Source: DATFJT01 sp965230755
GTDB lineage: Bacteria > Bacteroidota > Bacteroidia > Chitinophagales > Saprospiraceae
Direction: 5' to 3'
DNA: 64,000 nt
Assembly: GCA_965230755.1 (NCBI GenBank)
Contig: CBDDLT010000010.1
Span: 174,382-238,381, forward strand
Within the stretch, counting starts at the first letter, position 1, and each line of letters starts with the position of its first letter. Of this stretch, positions 10,401-18,570 are shown in pieces. A program made the position numbers and the translations under genes. The notes beneath the pieces were generated by a model, which was not told where the DNA came from, did not search any database, and was given only the letters and a program-made list of their open reading frames with translations.

Positions 10401-12081
10401 GAATATCGGCTAGACCCGTTGGAATTGCTCCTCCGGTCCATGAACTTCGAATAGGTTGATTACTCTCAATAAAACTTCTTACCGAATCGGGGTTTTCACA
10501 AACCAATTCATCTGTAAATGGGCCCCAAACATTGAAATCAATATCACTTGGTTCTACACTTTCTACGAAAAAGCCAATATTACCTTCAGCATAGGCTCGA
10601 AGTGTGAACCAATAAAAATTAGTATTATCCACTTGATCCGGTGGAATAATATCCTGCGCCCAACATCCACTGTTAACTCCTTCGACAATGTTCAAGTCCG
10701 CAAATACTGAGGAAGAAAAAACAAATCTTCGCCTTAAAGAATCCGAAGAGCTGGTGAAGCATGAATTCAAAGGACGACATAGAGCATTGTCCAGGCTTGG
10801 TTCTAGATTGCATACATCTGACAGACTGAAGGCTATATCAAAGTCAAAACAACCGGCATCATTGGCAATCACGAAATAGTAAACCAGGCCAGAATCCAAT
10901 TGAACGGACTCCAGAAAACCAGAACCACTTACTGCTTCACAATTAAAGCTCCCGTCAGGGTTTCCACTGAGTATAGCCAAACCGGTTCCTTCAACAGACG
11001 CATTCACTTCTATCGAGAGACACACCTCATTCTGTGCAGTGTACGTATAAACATAATCAGGGCCTCCTAAAAAGCTTCCTTCAGGAGCACAAAAGTCCTC
11101 TCCTAAACTTGGGAAATCATCACAAGTACTTCCACTGTAAGAACCAGGAATATCGATATTTTCAGGATCTAAAAGGGTCGATCCTTCACACTCATCTTGA
11201 AGGCATTCCCAGTTTAATTCAAATCCTTCGGCAGTAACACTACCATCACTTTGAAACTGGACCGTAACACAACCCGTTTCAGAAGAAATAATGAAGGAAT
11301 TCAAATCTTCAGTTACCGAAGTTCTTGCCAAAAGAGTACCATCCGTTCCATCTCCTTCATAGATACTGATGATATCGAAATTGGGTTCTAGTGCGATCTG
11401 AGCCAAACTCATTCGAATACATCGATGGAAATCAGAAGGACAAATTGTAAAAGTAAAATCTTCATCCACGTCATACTCTTCATCCGGTCCACCACTATCG
11501 TATAGGGTTCCTTCACAACTGGACGATCGATCTATTCCTTGTCCGATATTATAGATTGAAATTAAGTCTGTAACACACACTTGAAAATCTCCGGCATTGG
11601 GCATGGTATTGATGCTGTAATCGTTGATTCGGAGAAAATAGGTAGCTGATGGCACCAGGCCGACCATATCCAGTCTTATACTTGTTGATCCCAAGGAAGA
11701 ACTCGCGCAAGCCAATAAATTCAATCTATCAAACTCGCAAATACCTCTGTACAGTGCAACTTGAGGGTTGATAATCGAATTGCCTCCGGCTTCGTCTCCA
11801 TTGATAATGATACTGATATCTGTGATATCCGCAGGTAGAGTAAAGGAGAACCATACATCTCTATCTACCTGGCCTCCGTTAAAGCATCCGGGAGCATTAT
11901 TCATCGTCGCTATATTCGAAGGGGTTGCATCGACATTGGTAAACTCTCCAGGGTCAGAACAGAAAGGAACCGTTCCTAAATCGATTAGCCCGTCACAATC
12001 ATCATTGCCAGGTTGAGCCCACAATCCAAGTGAACCAACCAACAAAAAAGAAATAACAACAAATACTCTTGTCATGAACAT
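7486..12081 (-). CDS. Giant T9SS type B (gliding motility C-terminal domain) surface protein with CUB and Ig-like repeats
   Basis: A 1531-residue secreted protein. The signal peptide ends near residue 22 (GLWAQ). It is followed by a PPC-like beta domain starting NDDCDG, then a CUB-like domain around residues 180-295 (SIYEGDGTDGTLLA ... GCVTVQFQSDG). The long middle (about 650-1400) is built of Ig/PKD-like repeats with recurring CxGDxxxL and SxSPxxxxxYxL patterns (for example DTLCLGESTVIN, DTTVCEGSYVIL). The last 90 residues are the gliding-motility-associated C-terminal domain: LPNAFSPNNDGINDRF, FKIFSRWGSLVYDN, GWDGTDGS. This domain directs export through the T9SS as a type B substrate. An adhesin or matrix role is inferred from the architecture; no catalytic motif was seen. 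It is the last gene of the block that begins at 17349 and lies 15 bases after the PAP2 gene. Confidence 0.85.
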   Translation of the reverse strand: MFMTRVFVVISFLLVGSLGLWAQPGNDDCDGLIDLGTVPFCSDPGEFTNVDATPSNIATMNNAPGCFNGGQVDRDVWFSFTLPADITDISIIINGDEAGGNSIINPQVALYRGICEFDRLNLLACASSSLGSTSIRLDMVGLVPSATYFLRINDYSINTMPNAGDFQVCVTDLISIYNIGQGIDRSSSCEGTLYDSGGPDEEYDVDEDFTFTICPSDFHRCIRMSLAQIALEPNFDIISIYEGDGTDGTLLARTSVTEDLNSFIISSETGCVTVQFQSDGSVTAEGFELNWECLQDECEGSTLLDPENIDIPGSYSGSTCDDFPSLGEDFCAPEGSFLGGPDYVYTYTAQNEVCLSIEVNASVEGTGLAILSGNPDGSFNCEAVSGSGFLESVQLDSGLVYYFVIANDAGCFDFDIAFSLSDVCNLEPSLDNALCRPLNSCFTSSSDSLRRRFVFSSSVFADLNIVEGVNSGCWAQDIIPPDQVDNTNFYWFTLRAYAEGNIGFFVESVEPSDIDFNVWGPFTDELVCENPDSVRSFIESNQPIRSSWTGGAIPTGLADIHPVTGIPVFDEYDCDFPITGAGGDGIVRTIQAQEGENYVFLFNDFGEQVDERGLIVDWSGMDANTIFADGSADFMNLDTTLCPGDQLDLAFLESEYPIFINPQVGLSCNNCFDPVITPQSNYSEYKVFFGGACYVDTLELTIAVLEDFGNDTIFSCNNQIIELDVEVPGDDVTYSWTGDNLSCADCPNPIFQTTQAGDYLLVYTVEIDRCQASGSFLIIVDENEGPEYDILSDTTVCEGAELSLGGMDFSGTVYEWSIDGEIISDMANPMLRVDSSFVAVLNVSNTDCPYNIVDSVVVTMIELPDIDLVAELDACEGDTIQLSNLPDQDGVTYNWTTAGGTMSLDPGSANSSFVVGSSSGLIILTAERGDCEVRDTTDLNVTPIDVEISPNMDTLYLCLGDSFDISSSFRPQTSNPIWIRFDTGDTLTTENISGEARNSFKLYRELENGMCFARDSIYVQVDSLPDDLSIMPQDTTVCEGSYVILTSPSFNTARYNMEYLWIPSDFLQTGDSLYNAVSQPTDTITYQRISRSGACVDTAEVTINVNKTPIVTLVPEKDTLCLGESTVINATVDPEDADIEWVNGSGLSCDDCLDPTVSPQSTSTYTLEADNNGCPGSGSVTITVINDSGPEFDPPADLVVCEGELIALNPNANPNYEYEWSSADPDFMDQDTRNPVIMPPVGLTRYSVTVTDGSGEFCSSSEHSFNVLVPVLGPLDDIPYCIENDLYSLNASLVNAPDEIIGNNDIVWSNGFTGPNIQVRPIDLISSELTATLNIDDCVSSSSMFFVQLSLSVDLISNIDTGSSIFISTSTSHDLEIMFDDIDDIESIQWINATTNELIGEGENITINHDDPSDTLFRVRVLTVNGCEQTITFRYEIIDLSLPNAFSPNNDGINDRFNIIAENIDNSPFVIEEFKIFSRWGSLVYDNDTPIEGWDGTDGSNPLPTDSYKYIIKIRTDDSLLERQGEINLIR

Positions 12082-12096
12082 GGTTTTTATATGGTT

Positions 12097-12759
12097 CTAA
12101 GATAACAATTTTATCTCAAGTATCGACTTTTCCATCCAATCTTTGCCCTTAAATGACGCATTGGCGAAAAGCTTGTAAACTCCTAACGAAATTAGAATTC
12201 CAATAGATGCTCCTGCAGTAATGTCCTCTAAAAAATGATGCCCCAAATAAACTCTGGAAATAGCAATCAAAAAAGCAAAAATGGCCAGAATAATTCCGGA
12301 CCTTCTCGTCTTAAGAATAAAAGCTAAAATTGCCATCAATGCGAATGCAGACATTGCATGACCAGAAGGAAAACTCGTCAGTCCCGTCAAGCCTTCGATG
12401 CCTTCAATAGGCGCTAATTTGCAAGGATATTCGACCCTGTTGAGATAGTTTAATGGGCGAGGAAATCTAAAGAGATACTTAAGTAAAGGGCTGATTAACG
12501 CAACCAATACTCCGGTTAAAGCCACACTTAAAGACCATTTAATTTTTCGAAAGAGAAAGAAAGCAATGGCCAACAAATAACTTATGAATTCTCCCAGTTT
12601 GGTAATGACATAAAATATTCGAACTCCCCTATCTGTTCTTATGTCTTCCAAATGACAGACGAAAAAACCCTTATCTTCTGTAGCTACAAAGCCCAATCCT
12701 GTAAGTATGAGCACTACAGAAAGAACAATAAAAAAACGATTAGGAAGACTAAACTTCAT
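12097..12759 (-). CDS. PAP2 family phosphatase (membrane lipid phosphatase)
   Basis: A 220-residue integral membrane enzyme. All three PAP2 signature blocks are present: K-x6-RP (KYLFRFPRP), PSGH (SFPSGHAMSAFA) and SR-x5-H-x3-D (SRVYLGHHFLED). These form the phosphate-binding and histidine-nucleophile site of the family, which dephosphorylates lipids such as undecaprenyl pyrophosphate, phosphatidate or lipid A at the periplasmic face. Six hydrophobic segments fit. The ATG at 12759 is chosen because AGAAGGA precedes it and the longer reading starting at 12828 adds an uncharacteristic head that overlaps the upstream gene by 80 bases. With this start the overlap with the LptF/G stop is 11 bases, which suggests translational coupling. 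Pairing with an LPS exporter permease points to envelope lipid metabolism; the exact substrate cannot be read from sequence. Confidence 0.85.
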   Translation of the reverse strand: MKFSLPNRFFIVLSVVLILTGLGFVATEDKGFFVCHLEDIRTDRGVRIFYVITKLGEFISYLLAIAFFLFRKIKWSLSVALTGVLVALISPLLKYLFRFPRPLNYLNRVEYPCKLAPIEGIEGLTGLTSFPSGHAMSAFALMAILAFILKTRRSGIILAIFAFLIAISRVYLGHHFLEDITAGASIGILISLGVYKLFANASFKGKDWMEKSILEIKLLS

Positions 12760-14257
12760 TTTTCCTTCTTCTGAACAAAGAGGCAATTTTACTAAAATCA
12801 ATGTTGATATTAAGAAGTTTCGAATCATTCATTGCCTTAAATGTCAGAAAAAAGCCAATCGGCAATAAAACGAAGACGGGCATCCATGCGGCCAATGCGG
12901 CATCCATTTGAAATGACTCTGCTAGTTTTCTATAATACGTGCTAAGAATGATGTAGGCGACAAAGAATACAATCGCAACCAGAATAGGATAACCAAAACC
13001 GCCCTTCCGAATAATGGCGCCCATTGGTGCACCAATGAACAAGAACAATAGGCATGTGAATGCCAAGCTGAATTTATTGTGAAAGGTCGATACGATCTTT
13101 ACAATTTTTTCTTCTTTATAGAACCATACTTTATCCGTGGTTTCCGCATGAGACACCAATGTATTGCTTTTGCTAATAGACTTGTTGATCAAAGTCTTTC
13201 GGTCATTGAAAGAAAATAGATCGAGGAAATTAGTGGCCTCTATTGCGCTGTCTAAGATATTGTATTGCAGCCGAAAGATTGTGCTAGGTTTACTTGCCTT
13301 ATCAGATTCAGAAAGCTTATTGCGACTTTGAATTGTCGAATCCCTTTGATTGACGGGGATGAAGTCTTTATGGATGAAATGAGAGACATAATTGGCGAAT
13401 TCATCTTTTCTATTTTCCATATCGAGAAGAAGGCTATCATTAGCTCGATATAACTCGCCCGCTTTCATTATCTTTTGGTTCCCCTTGAATAAATCTTCAT
13501 CCGTGTTATCCACCTCAAATTCAGATAAGTCCAAATATCGTTGCCAAGAAGAAAACTTAGTTCTAACATAGGGAAATCGCCTGCTCGACGATCCTCTTCC
13601 AGGTTCTTCCTCCTGATATTGATATCCGCTGAAGAGTTTCATCATCATCAGATTATTCCCTTCATCCATGAGCATGTAACCACTGTCTGCAGTTATCAAT
13701 GAGTATTTTTGGGCATTGTTGTGGTCGTATATTTTTACTCCGTATAAATTTCCATTGTCCTTATCCTTGTCTTCTATGTAAATATTGATGTCAGAAAAAT
13801 CATCGTTGAAAACCCCGGATTCCAAAGACATGGTTGGTTTGCTTTTCTTGAGATCATACAGTCTGCTGTATTTCTTTAGATTGGCAAATGGAATGAGGTT
13901 GTTATTGGCAAAAAAACTAAGGCAGGCAATCAAAAAACAGATTAAGATCAGGGGTCGCATGGTTCTTGCAAGAGAGACACCAGCTGACTTTAGGGTGGTC
14001 AACTCATGGTGTTCAGCCATATTACCCATGACCATAACCGAACTCAGAAGAACTGCTATAGGAAGAGCAAGTGGCAAAAAAGTAAGAGAACTGTAAAACA
14101 AGAACTCTAAGAAGTAAAAAAAAGTAATTCCCTTTCCTAAAATATCATCAATATAGTGCCAAAAGAATTGCAGCACCAATACGAATAAAGCGATAAAAAA
14201 CGTCGCTAGAAATGGAGGAATAAATGAGCGGATTAAAAACCAATCAATCTTCTTCAA
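12749..14257 (-). CDS. LptF/LptG family permease (lipopolysaccharide exporter subunit)
   Basis: A 502-residue protein of the YjgP/YjgQ (LptF/LptG) family. The N-terminus (WFLIRSFIPPFLATFFIALF) and the block PLALPIAVLLSSVMVMGNMAEHHELTTLKSAGVS match the coupling-helix region of LptF/G (the E-L-T-T-L-K-S-A-G part contacts the LptB ATPase). There are three N-terminal membrane segments, a large periplasmic beta-jellyroll, and three C-terminal segments (AFTCLLFLFIGAPMGAIIRKGG). It should extract LPS or a related lipid from the inner membrane and pass it to LptC. The length exceeds E. coli LptF/G (about 360) but is usual for Bacteroidota. The start codon is TTG at 14257: no ATG precedes the conserved first helix. 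It sits 18 bases after the upstream protease gene. Confidence 0.88.
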   Translation of the reverse strand: MKKIDWFLIRSFIPPFLATFFIALFVLVLQFFWHYIDDILGKGITFFYFLEFLFYSSLTFLPLALPIAVLLSSVMVMGNMAEHHELTTLKSAGVSLARTMRPLILICFLIACLSFFANNNLIPFANLKKYSRLYDLKKSKPTMSLESGVFNDDFSDINIYIEDKDKDNGNLYGVKIYDHNNAQKYSLITADSGYMLMDEGNNLMMMKLFSGYQYQEEEPGRGSSSRRFPYVRTKFSSWQRYLDLSEFEVDNTDEDLFKGNQKIMKAGELYRANDSLLLDMENRKDEFANYVSHFIHKDFIPVNQRDSTIQSRNKLSESDKASKPSTIFRLQYNILDSAIEATNFLDLFSFNDRKTLINKSISKSNTLVSHAETTDKVWFYKEEKIVKIVSTFHNKFSLAFTCLLFLFIGAPMGAIIRKGGFGYPILVAIVFFVAYIILSTYYRKLAESFQMDAALAAWMPVFVLLPIGFFLTFKAMNDSKLLNINIDFSKIASLFRRRKNEV

Positions 14258-14275
14258 TAATGAAAATTATTTTTT

Positions 14276-15796
14276 TTAATGAACGATCAATTTCTCCCAC
14301 TTGTTTTGATTTCCATCAGTAATTTGCACAATATAGATTCCCGATCGAAGCGGGGCATCAAATCGCTGCAGAGAATTTGGAGCCAAGACACCAGTGTTAA
14401 TCTGCTGACCTTGCATAGTCCACATGAAGTAAGTCAATTTCTTATTTTCATGGTTTCTTATATTCATCTTCGCCCCAGCGGAAATCAAAGTAGGCCCTAC
14501 GAAAACATCAAACAGCTCCTCTGTACTCGTTGGTTCCGCAGAAATAAAATTCGCAGACTGTTTCGGGCCGCAAAAGAAACTATTATTGACGGCGATAACT
14601 TCATAGTGATAAGGAACATTAAGGAAAAAATTATAATCCGAAACATCCACAAAGGTATCTTTAGAAGTGTAGTATTGTCTACTCGCCATATTAGGCCCTA
14701 AACCAATAGTAATAAGGTACTCCGTTGCATTGGTTATACTATTCCAAGTCAAGACTACATCGTCGATCTCCACTGTCTCTCCATTGTCCGGACTCAATCC
14801 AAAATCTTCCATTTGGATGATTGAAGGACCAGATTGATTATACAAATAGGTAGATTTTTCAGAAAAGATGTTGGCTCTCATTTGATCTACTTCATCAGGA
14901 GAAAATCTATTCTGACACTCATCATTTGCATAGGACATGATCAAACTTCCATCCGATCTAAATTCGACCCCATTGTAATCAAACATGATATTCGGACTCA
15001 TGCCATCTTCGTTACAAGTCCATCTTCTCGCAATAAAATCATTGGGCGTATCACAATTTCGATCCGCTGCAAATTCGCAATTCGAGCGATCTACCAATTC
15101 AGTATATGTGGTATCCAATATGGTCGTATCCCTGATTAAAGTATCCCTAAAATAAGTGTAATCATACACCAACTTTTCAGGAGCGTTAGTACCTGCCTGA
15201 TATGGATTTCCTTCCCATCCCAGGAATGGGTGTTGAACAGATAAAGCGTGTCCTATCTCATGAGACCAGGTCTTCTCACCATAGCCCATGCAATTGGTAG
15301 AAAGAGCTATTCCAGCGTAAGGAAGATTGTAACCACAATTTCCTGCGGGATCACTAACAATATAGCAATTGAGTGTATTCTCCACATTGTTTTCAAACAT
15401 CATATCTGCACCTTCCAGTACGGAAGAGTGAACATAATAAGCGCTGTTGTCCAGGTACTTGAAATCACCTTCGACAAAAAACTGAATTTTAGAGTCTTCA
15501 AAATCTTCATTCACCTGACATAAACTCTGATAAACGAACAAAGAATTATAGTAGCCAGAACCAGCATCGGTACCTACTATATGAACCGTAATTGGCAGGT
15601 ACAACATGGTATCTTCCGCTTTTCGAAATCTATTAAGTTCGCCTTTTTCGTATTCTATATGAAAATCTGTCTTAAAATTCGGTGTTCCGCATGGATGTAA
15701 ATCTTCCTTAGACTGGGCCCATACATCATTGACCATGAAGCTTAATCCAAGCACTAAAATTGTTACTAAACCAAACTGAATTTTATTGAAGCCCAT
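14276..15796 (-). CDS. M43-like (pappalysin type) zinc metalloprotease with T9SS type A signal
   Basis: A 506-residue secreted protease. The signal peptide ends near residue 27 (NDVWAQ). The zinc site is HEIGHALSVQH (HExxHxxxxxH), followed by the CDTPNDF block and a Met-turn region around LIMSYANDECQNRFSPDE, as in M43 metzincins. A fibronectin-like segment follows (about 345-415), and the C-terminal 75 residues form a type A T9SS sorting domain (SGIYIVQITDGNQNKWEKLIVH). The substrate is unknown. Its ATG (15794-15796) overlaps the TAA stop of the upstream paralogue as TAATG, so the two proteases are almost certainly translated in coupled fashion. They share domain order and motif spacing and arose by tandem duplication, but differ in sequence enough that the event is not recent. 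Confidence 0.88.
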   Translation of the reverse strand: MGFNKIQFGLVTILVLGLSFMVNDVWAQSKEDLHPCGTPNFKTDFHIEYEKGELNRFRKAEDTMLYLPITVHIVGTDAGSGYYNSLFVYQSLCQVNEDFEDSKIQFFVEGDFKYLDNSAYYVHSSVLEGADMMFENNVENTLNCYIVSDPAGNCGYNLPYAGIALSTNCMGYGEKTWSHEIGHALSVQHPFLGWEGNPYQAGTNAPEKLVYDYTYFRDTLIRDTTILDTTYTELVDRSNCEFAADRNCDTPNDFIARRWTCNEDGMSPNIMFDYNGVEFRSDGSLIMSYANDECQNRFSPDEVDQMRANIFSEKSTYLYNQSGPSIIQMEDFGLSPDNGETVEIDDVVLTWNSITNATEYLITIGLGPNMASRQYYTSKDTFVDVSDYNFFLNVPYHYEVIAVNNSFFCGPKQSANFISAEPTSTEELFDVFVGPTLISAGAKMNIRNHENKKLTYFMWTMQGQQINTGVLAPNSLQRFDAPLRSGIYIVQITDGNQNKWEKLIVH

Positions 15797-17349
15797 TATA
15801 GTACTATTAGCTTAAAGGATCTAATGATTGAGGCATCTTTGAAAGAGACAAAGTAAGTACCAGCTGATAATACTGAAGCCCCATCTAAGGAGTAATCAAA
15901 ATCTCCATTCTGAGTTCTAAAATCTCCTTGAACAATCTGCTGTCCTTGAGTATTAGAAATGATCCATTGAATATCCGTAGGCTCCTTACTTTCTACATTA
16001 ACTCTTAAATCATTGATATTACTCAAGACGGAATGTGAAATAGTCAACTTGTTTTCACCAAGGAACTCAACATTCGATGTTCCCAATCCCGTTCGAAACA
16101 AATCTGAGGACATTTCTGCATAATTCGGACAACTGCTGTACTCATTGAAAGGAATTACTCTCCAGTACAAATTAGAGTTTTCAGGTAACTCATCTATAAC
16201 AGCATAACTATCCGTATAAAATTCACTCACCAATATTCTGTTATCTGCAAAAGTATTTCCTTCTGCAACCTGTAAGAGATACTTATTTGCTCCTTCTACA
16301 TCCGTCCAATCAAACGATACCAACTCGTTATTAGTTAGTACAGCAGCATTGGGTGGGCTTAATCGATAAGCCAAGCCTAAATCGCTATGACTCGGCATGA
16401 AATTATTCTCGAGATAATCTCTATCGCTTGATGCCAAATTAGCCATCATTTGTTCCACTTGATCGTCACTCATAACATACGTAAAATCGGGGCAGTTTAG
16501 GAAATAGCCCATGAAAAGAGTTTCTTGAGGATCAACCAGATCTCCACATGGATCTGTAATACTTCTGGTATAGTTACAATCGCCCCAACCAAATCCAAAA
16601 TTATAGTCTTCCGGAGTATCACAAAGATAATCACCGGCTATATCACAATTGGATCGGTCATGACATTCCGTTGGAACCGTTCCACCTGATGAGGTCATCT
16701 GAACCGGATTGCCGTGCATCGACTGATTGTACGGTACTTCATCCCATCCATTGTGAGGATGAAGCAAGCTAAAGAAGTGTCCTACCTCATGTCCAATGGT
16801 AGAATTATAACCTGCGTTGATTTGATCTATTCTCAAAACAATCCAATCTCTTTGTGGACTGTAATAACCCAAAGTAGTACCAGGTCCACTACCTCCGGAA
16901 TCTGCTCTGTCCGTAAAAAACATGTTGAGTGCATCTCTATCCCTCAGGGCATTCATCCTCACTTGAGATCCGGCACCAGCGGGTGTATCAAATACTCCAT
17001 CATTATCCATGTACGAGAGTTCGTTATCATTCATGAAGAACTGAATATCGTAATCCATGTAGGCCTCATTCAGCAAGCACAATTGTTCCAAAACATGGTG
17101 CTCCCAAACTCTTCCTCTTCCGTCGCTATCTGCGACCAAATGGAACTTGACCGGTACGTAAATGACACCTTCTGATTTATGTGCCACTAAACCTGATCGA
17201 ATTTTATCTTGTAATTTTAAGGCTATTTGATTTTGTAATTCCAGATCTGTATTAGTCATTCCACAATGGCCTCTCATTTGTGCAATGGCCTCGAAAGATA
17301 ATCCCAGAAAAAGAAGGATTACAACTAAAAAAACTTTAAAATTGTTCAT
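15796..17349 (-). CDS. M43-like zinc metalloprotease with T9SS type A signal (upstream paralogue)
   Basis: A 517-residue secreted protease. The signal peptide ends near residue 23 (FEAIAQ). The zinc-binding signature HEVGHFFSLLH is followed by CDTPEDYN and a Met-turn-like FMGYFLNCPDFTYVMSDDQ, as expected for M43 metzincins. After the catalytic domain there is a fibronectin-type segment (LSPPNAAVLTNNELVSFDW ...) and a C-terminal T9SS type A domain (GTYFVSFKDASIIRSFKLIVL). It is the first gene of a block of five on the minus strand (two M43 proteases, LptF/G, PAP2, type B protein). Spacings within the block are at most 18 bases or overlapping, which supports one operon. The region upstream is shared with the divergent mdh gene and holds a TATATTTG box on this strand. 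Extracellular protein degradation is the likely role. Confidence 0.88.
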   Translation of the reverse strand: MNNFKVFLVVILLFLGLSFEAIAQMRGHCGMTNTDLELQNQIALKLQDKIRSGLVAHKSEGVIYVPVKFHLVADSDGRGRVWEHHVLEQLCLLNEAYMDYDIQFFMNDNELSYMDNDGVFDTPAGAGSQVRMNALRDRDALNMFFTDRADSGGSGPGTTLGYYSPQRDWIVLRIDQINAGYNSTIGHEVGHFFSLLHPHNGWDEVPYNQSMHGNPVQMTSSGGTVPTECHDRSNCDIAGDYLCDTPEDYNFGFGWGDCNYTRSITDPCGDLVDPQETLFMGYFLNCPDFTYVMSDDQVEQMMANLASSDRDYLENNFMPSHSDLGLAYRLSPPNAAVLTNNELVSFDWTDVEGANKYLLQVAEGNTFADNRILVSEFYTDSYAVIDELPENSNLYWRVIPFNEYSSCPNYAEMSSDLFRTGLGTSNVEFLGENKLTISHSVLSNINDLRVNVESKEPTDIQWIISNTQGQQIVQGDFRTQNGDFDYSLDGASVLSAGTYFVSFKDASIIRSFKLIVL

Positions 17350-17458
17350 AATTTTGGATTTAACGATATAATGTTTTGATCTGTCCGATTGAATTTAATC
17401 TAACTTGTAAAATATTAGTTCTAAAAATTCGATTAAGATCTTAATAATTAAAATTTAA

Positions 17459-17493
17459 GGTAAAAAATTATTTTTTACCCATTCTCAAATATA
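17459..17493 (-). promoter_or_regulatory. Possible promoter (-7 box TATATTTG) and perfect hairpin between mdh and the M43 operon
   Basis: On the minus strand, 17493-17486 reads TATATTTG, a perfect fit to the Bacteroidota -7 consensus TAnnTTTG, pointing toward the protease operon; no clear -33 TTTG lies upstream. Just downstream of it, 17459-17479 is a perfect 9-bp inverted repeat (GGTAAAAAA, loop TTA, TTTTTTACC) that would sit at the start of the transcript or act as an operator shared with mdh. Confidence 0.35.
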
Positions 17494-17511
17494 ATTAAAA
17501 AACAAGAATTA

Positions 17512-18447
17512 ATGTTTAAAGTAACAGTTGTAGGAGCGGGAAATGTCGGGGCTACGGTAGCCAATGTTTTAGCACATAAAGATGTTGTAAATGAGGTAGT
17601 TTTGTTGGATATCAAAGGAGACATGGCCAAGGGTAAGGCTCTCGATAGCTGGCAACAAGCACCTATTGATTACTACAGTACCAAGTTAAGTGGTACGGAT
17701 GATTATGCAGATACTAAAGGTTCTGATATTGTTGTCATCACTGCCGGAATCCCAAGAAGACCTGGAATGAGTAGGGATGATTTAATCTCAACGAATGCCA
17801 AAATCGTAGCTAGTGTTAGTAATTCGATATTGGAATACACGCCTAATCCTATCATTATCATCGTATCTAATCCTCTCGATGTTATGACCTATGCCGCTTC
17901 GAAAGTTACTGGCTTAGCCAAGAACCGTGTTTTTGGTATGGCAGGAATTCTGGATACTGCACGATATAGAGCGTTTTTGGCTACAGAGCTTAATGTAAGC
18001 CCAAAAGATATTCAAGCTATTCTAATGGGCGGACACGGTGATACTATGGTACCACTTCCAAGATACACGACTGTTTCAGGTATTCCTGTAACTGAGATGA
18101 TTGAAAAAGACAGATTGGATGCCATCGTTGAAAGAACAAAGAAAGGAGGTGGAGAATTGGTTAAACTAATGGGTACTTCTGCTTGGTATGCTCCAGGTGC
18201 TGCTGCAGCTCAGATGGTAGAGGCCATTATCAGAGACGAAAAGAGAATCTTCCCATGCTGTGCATACTTGAATGGAGAATACGGAATCAATGGAATGTTC
18301 CTTGGTGTTCCGGTTAAGTTGGGTAGAAACGGAATCGAAGAAATCCTAGAACTGGACTTGAACGAAGAGGAAATGGCTGATCTTAGAACGTCTGAAAGCC
18401 ACGTAAAGAAAGTGATGGATGTATTTGATGAAATGAATGTGATCTAG
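17512..18447 (+). CDS. mdh: Malate dehydrogenase
   Basis: A 311-residue LDH-type malate dehydrogenase, interconverting malate and oxaloacetate with NAD in the TCA cycle, cytoplasmic. The NAD-binding loop is GAGNVG (residues 8-13), and VVLLDIKG supplies the Asp that selects NAD over NADP. The mobile substrate loop IPRRPGMSRDDL carries the Arg pair that favours oxaloacetate over pyruvate; VSNPLDVMTY and the catalytic His block MGGHGDTMVPL are intact. Length and order match bacterial MDH of the tetrameric (MDH3/LDH-like) type. It is a single-gene unit: the divergent protease operon lies upstream and a strong intrinsic terminator follows the stop codon. Confidence 0.96.
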   Translation: MFKVTVVGAGNVGATVANVLAHKDVVNEVVLLDIKGDMAKGKALDSWQQAPIDYYSTKLSGTDDYADTKGSDIVVITAGIPRRPGMSRDDLISTNAKIVASVSNSILEYTPNPIIIIVSNPLDVMTYAASKVTGLAKNRVFGMAGILDTARYRAFLATELNVSPKDIQAILMGGHGDTMVPLPRYTTVSGIPVTEMIEKDRLDAIVERTKKGGGELVKLMGTSAWYAPGAAAAQMVEAIIRDEKRIFPCCAYLNGEYGINGMFLGVPVKLGRNGIEEILELDLNEEEMADLRTSESHVKKVMDVFDEMNVI

Positions 18448-18476
18448 ATAAATTTATCTAAGATAAATGTAAGAAG

Positions 18477-18501
18477 GGAAGCTCTGTAGCTTCCTTTTTT
18501 T
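18477..18501 (+). terminator. Intrinsic terminator of mdh
   Basis: Perfect 7-bp stem GGAAGCT / AGCTTCC (18477-18483 and 18488-18494) with loop CTGT and seven T directly after, about 30 bases beyond the mdh stop. Confidence 0.92.
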
Positions 18502-18506
18502 AGTAT

Positions 18507-18537
18507 AAAAAAACTGCCTCAAATTTCTTCGAGGCAG
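18507..18537 (-). terminator. Intrinsic terminator of the M14 carboxypeptidase gene
   Basis: Perfect 7-bp stem CTGCCTC / GAGGCAG (18514-18520 and 18531-18537) followed on the minus strand by seven T (18513-18507). It faces the mdh terminator, giving a tidy convergent pair. Confidence 0.9.
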
Positions 18538-18570
18538 CCAACGTTGATGATATTTGTCAACATTTGGAAT

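Noticed and set aside
12760..12828. Longer N-terminus for the PAP2 gene
   Set aside because: Overlaps the LptF/G coding end by 80 bases and is not like the family; ATG at 12759 has a good ribosome binding site.
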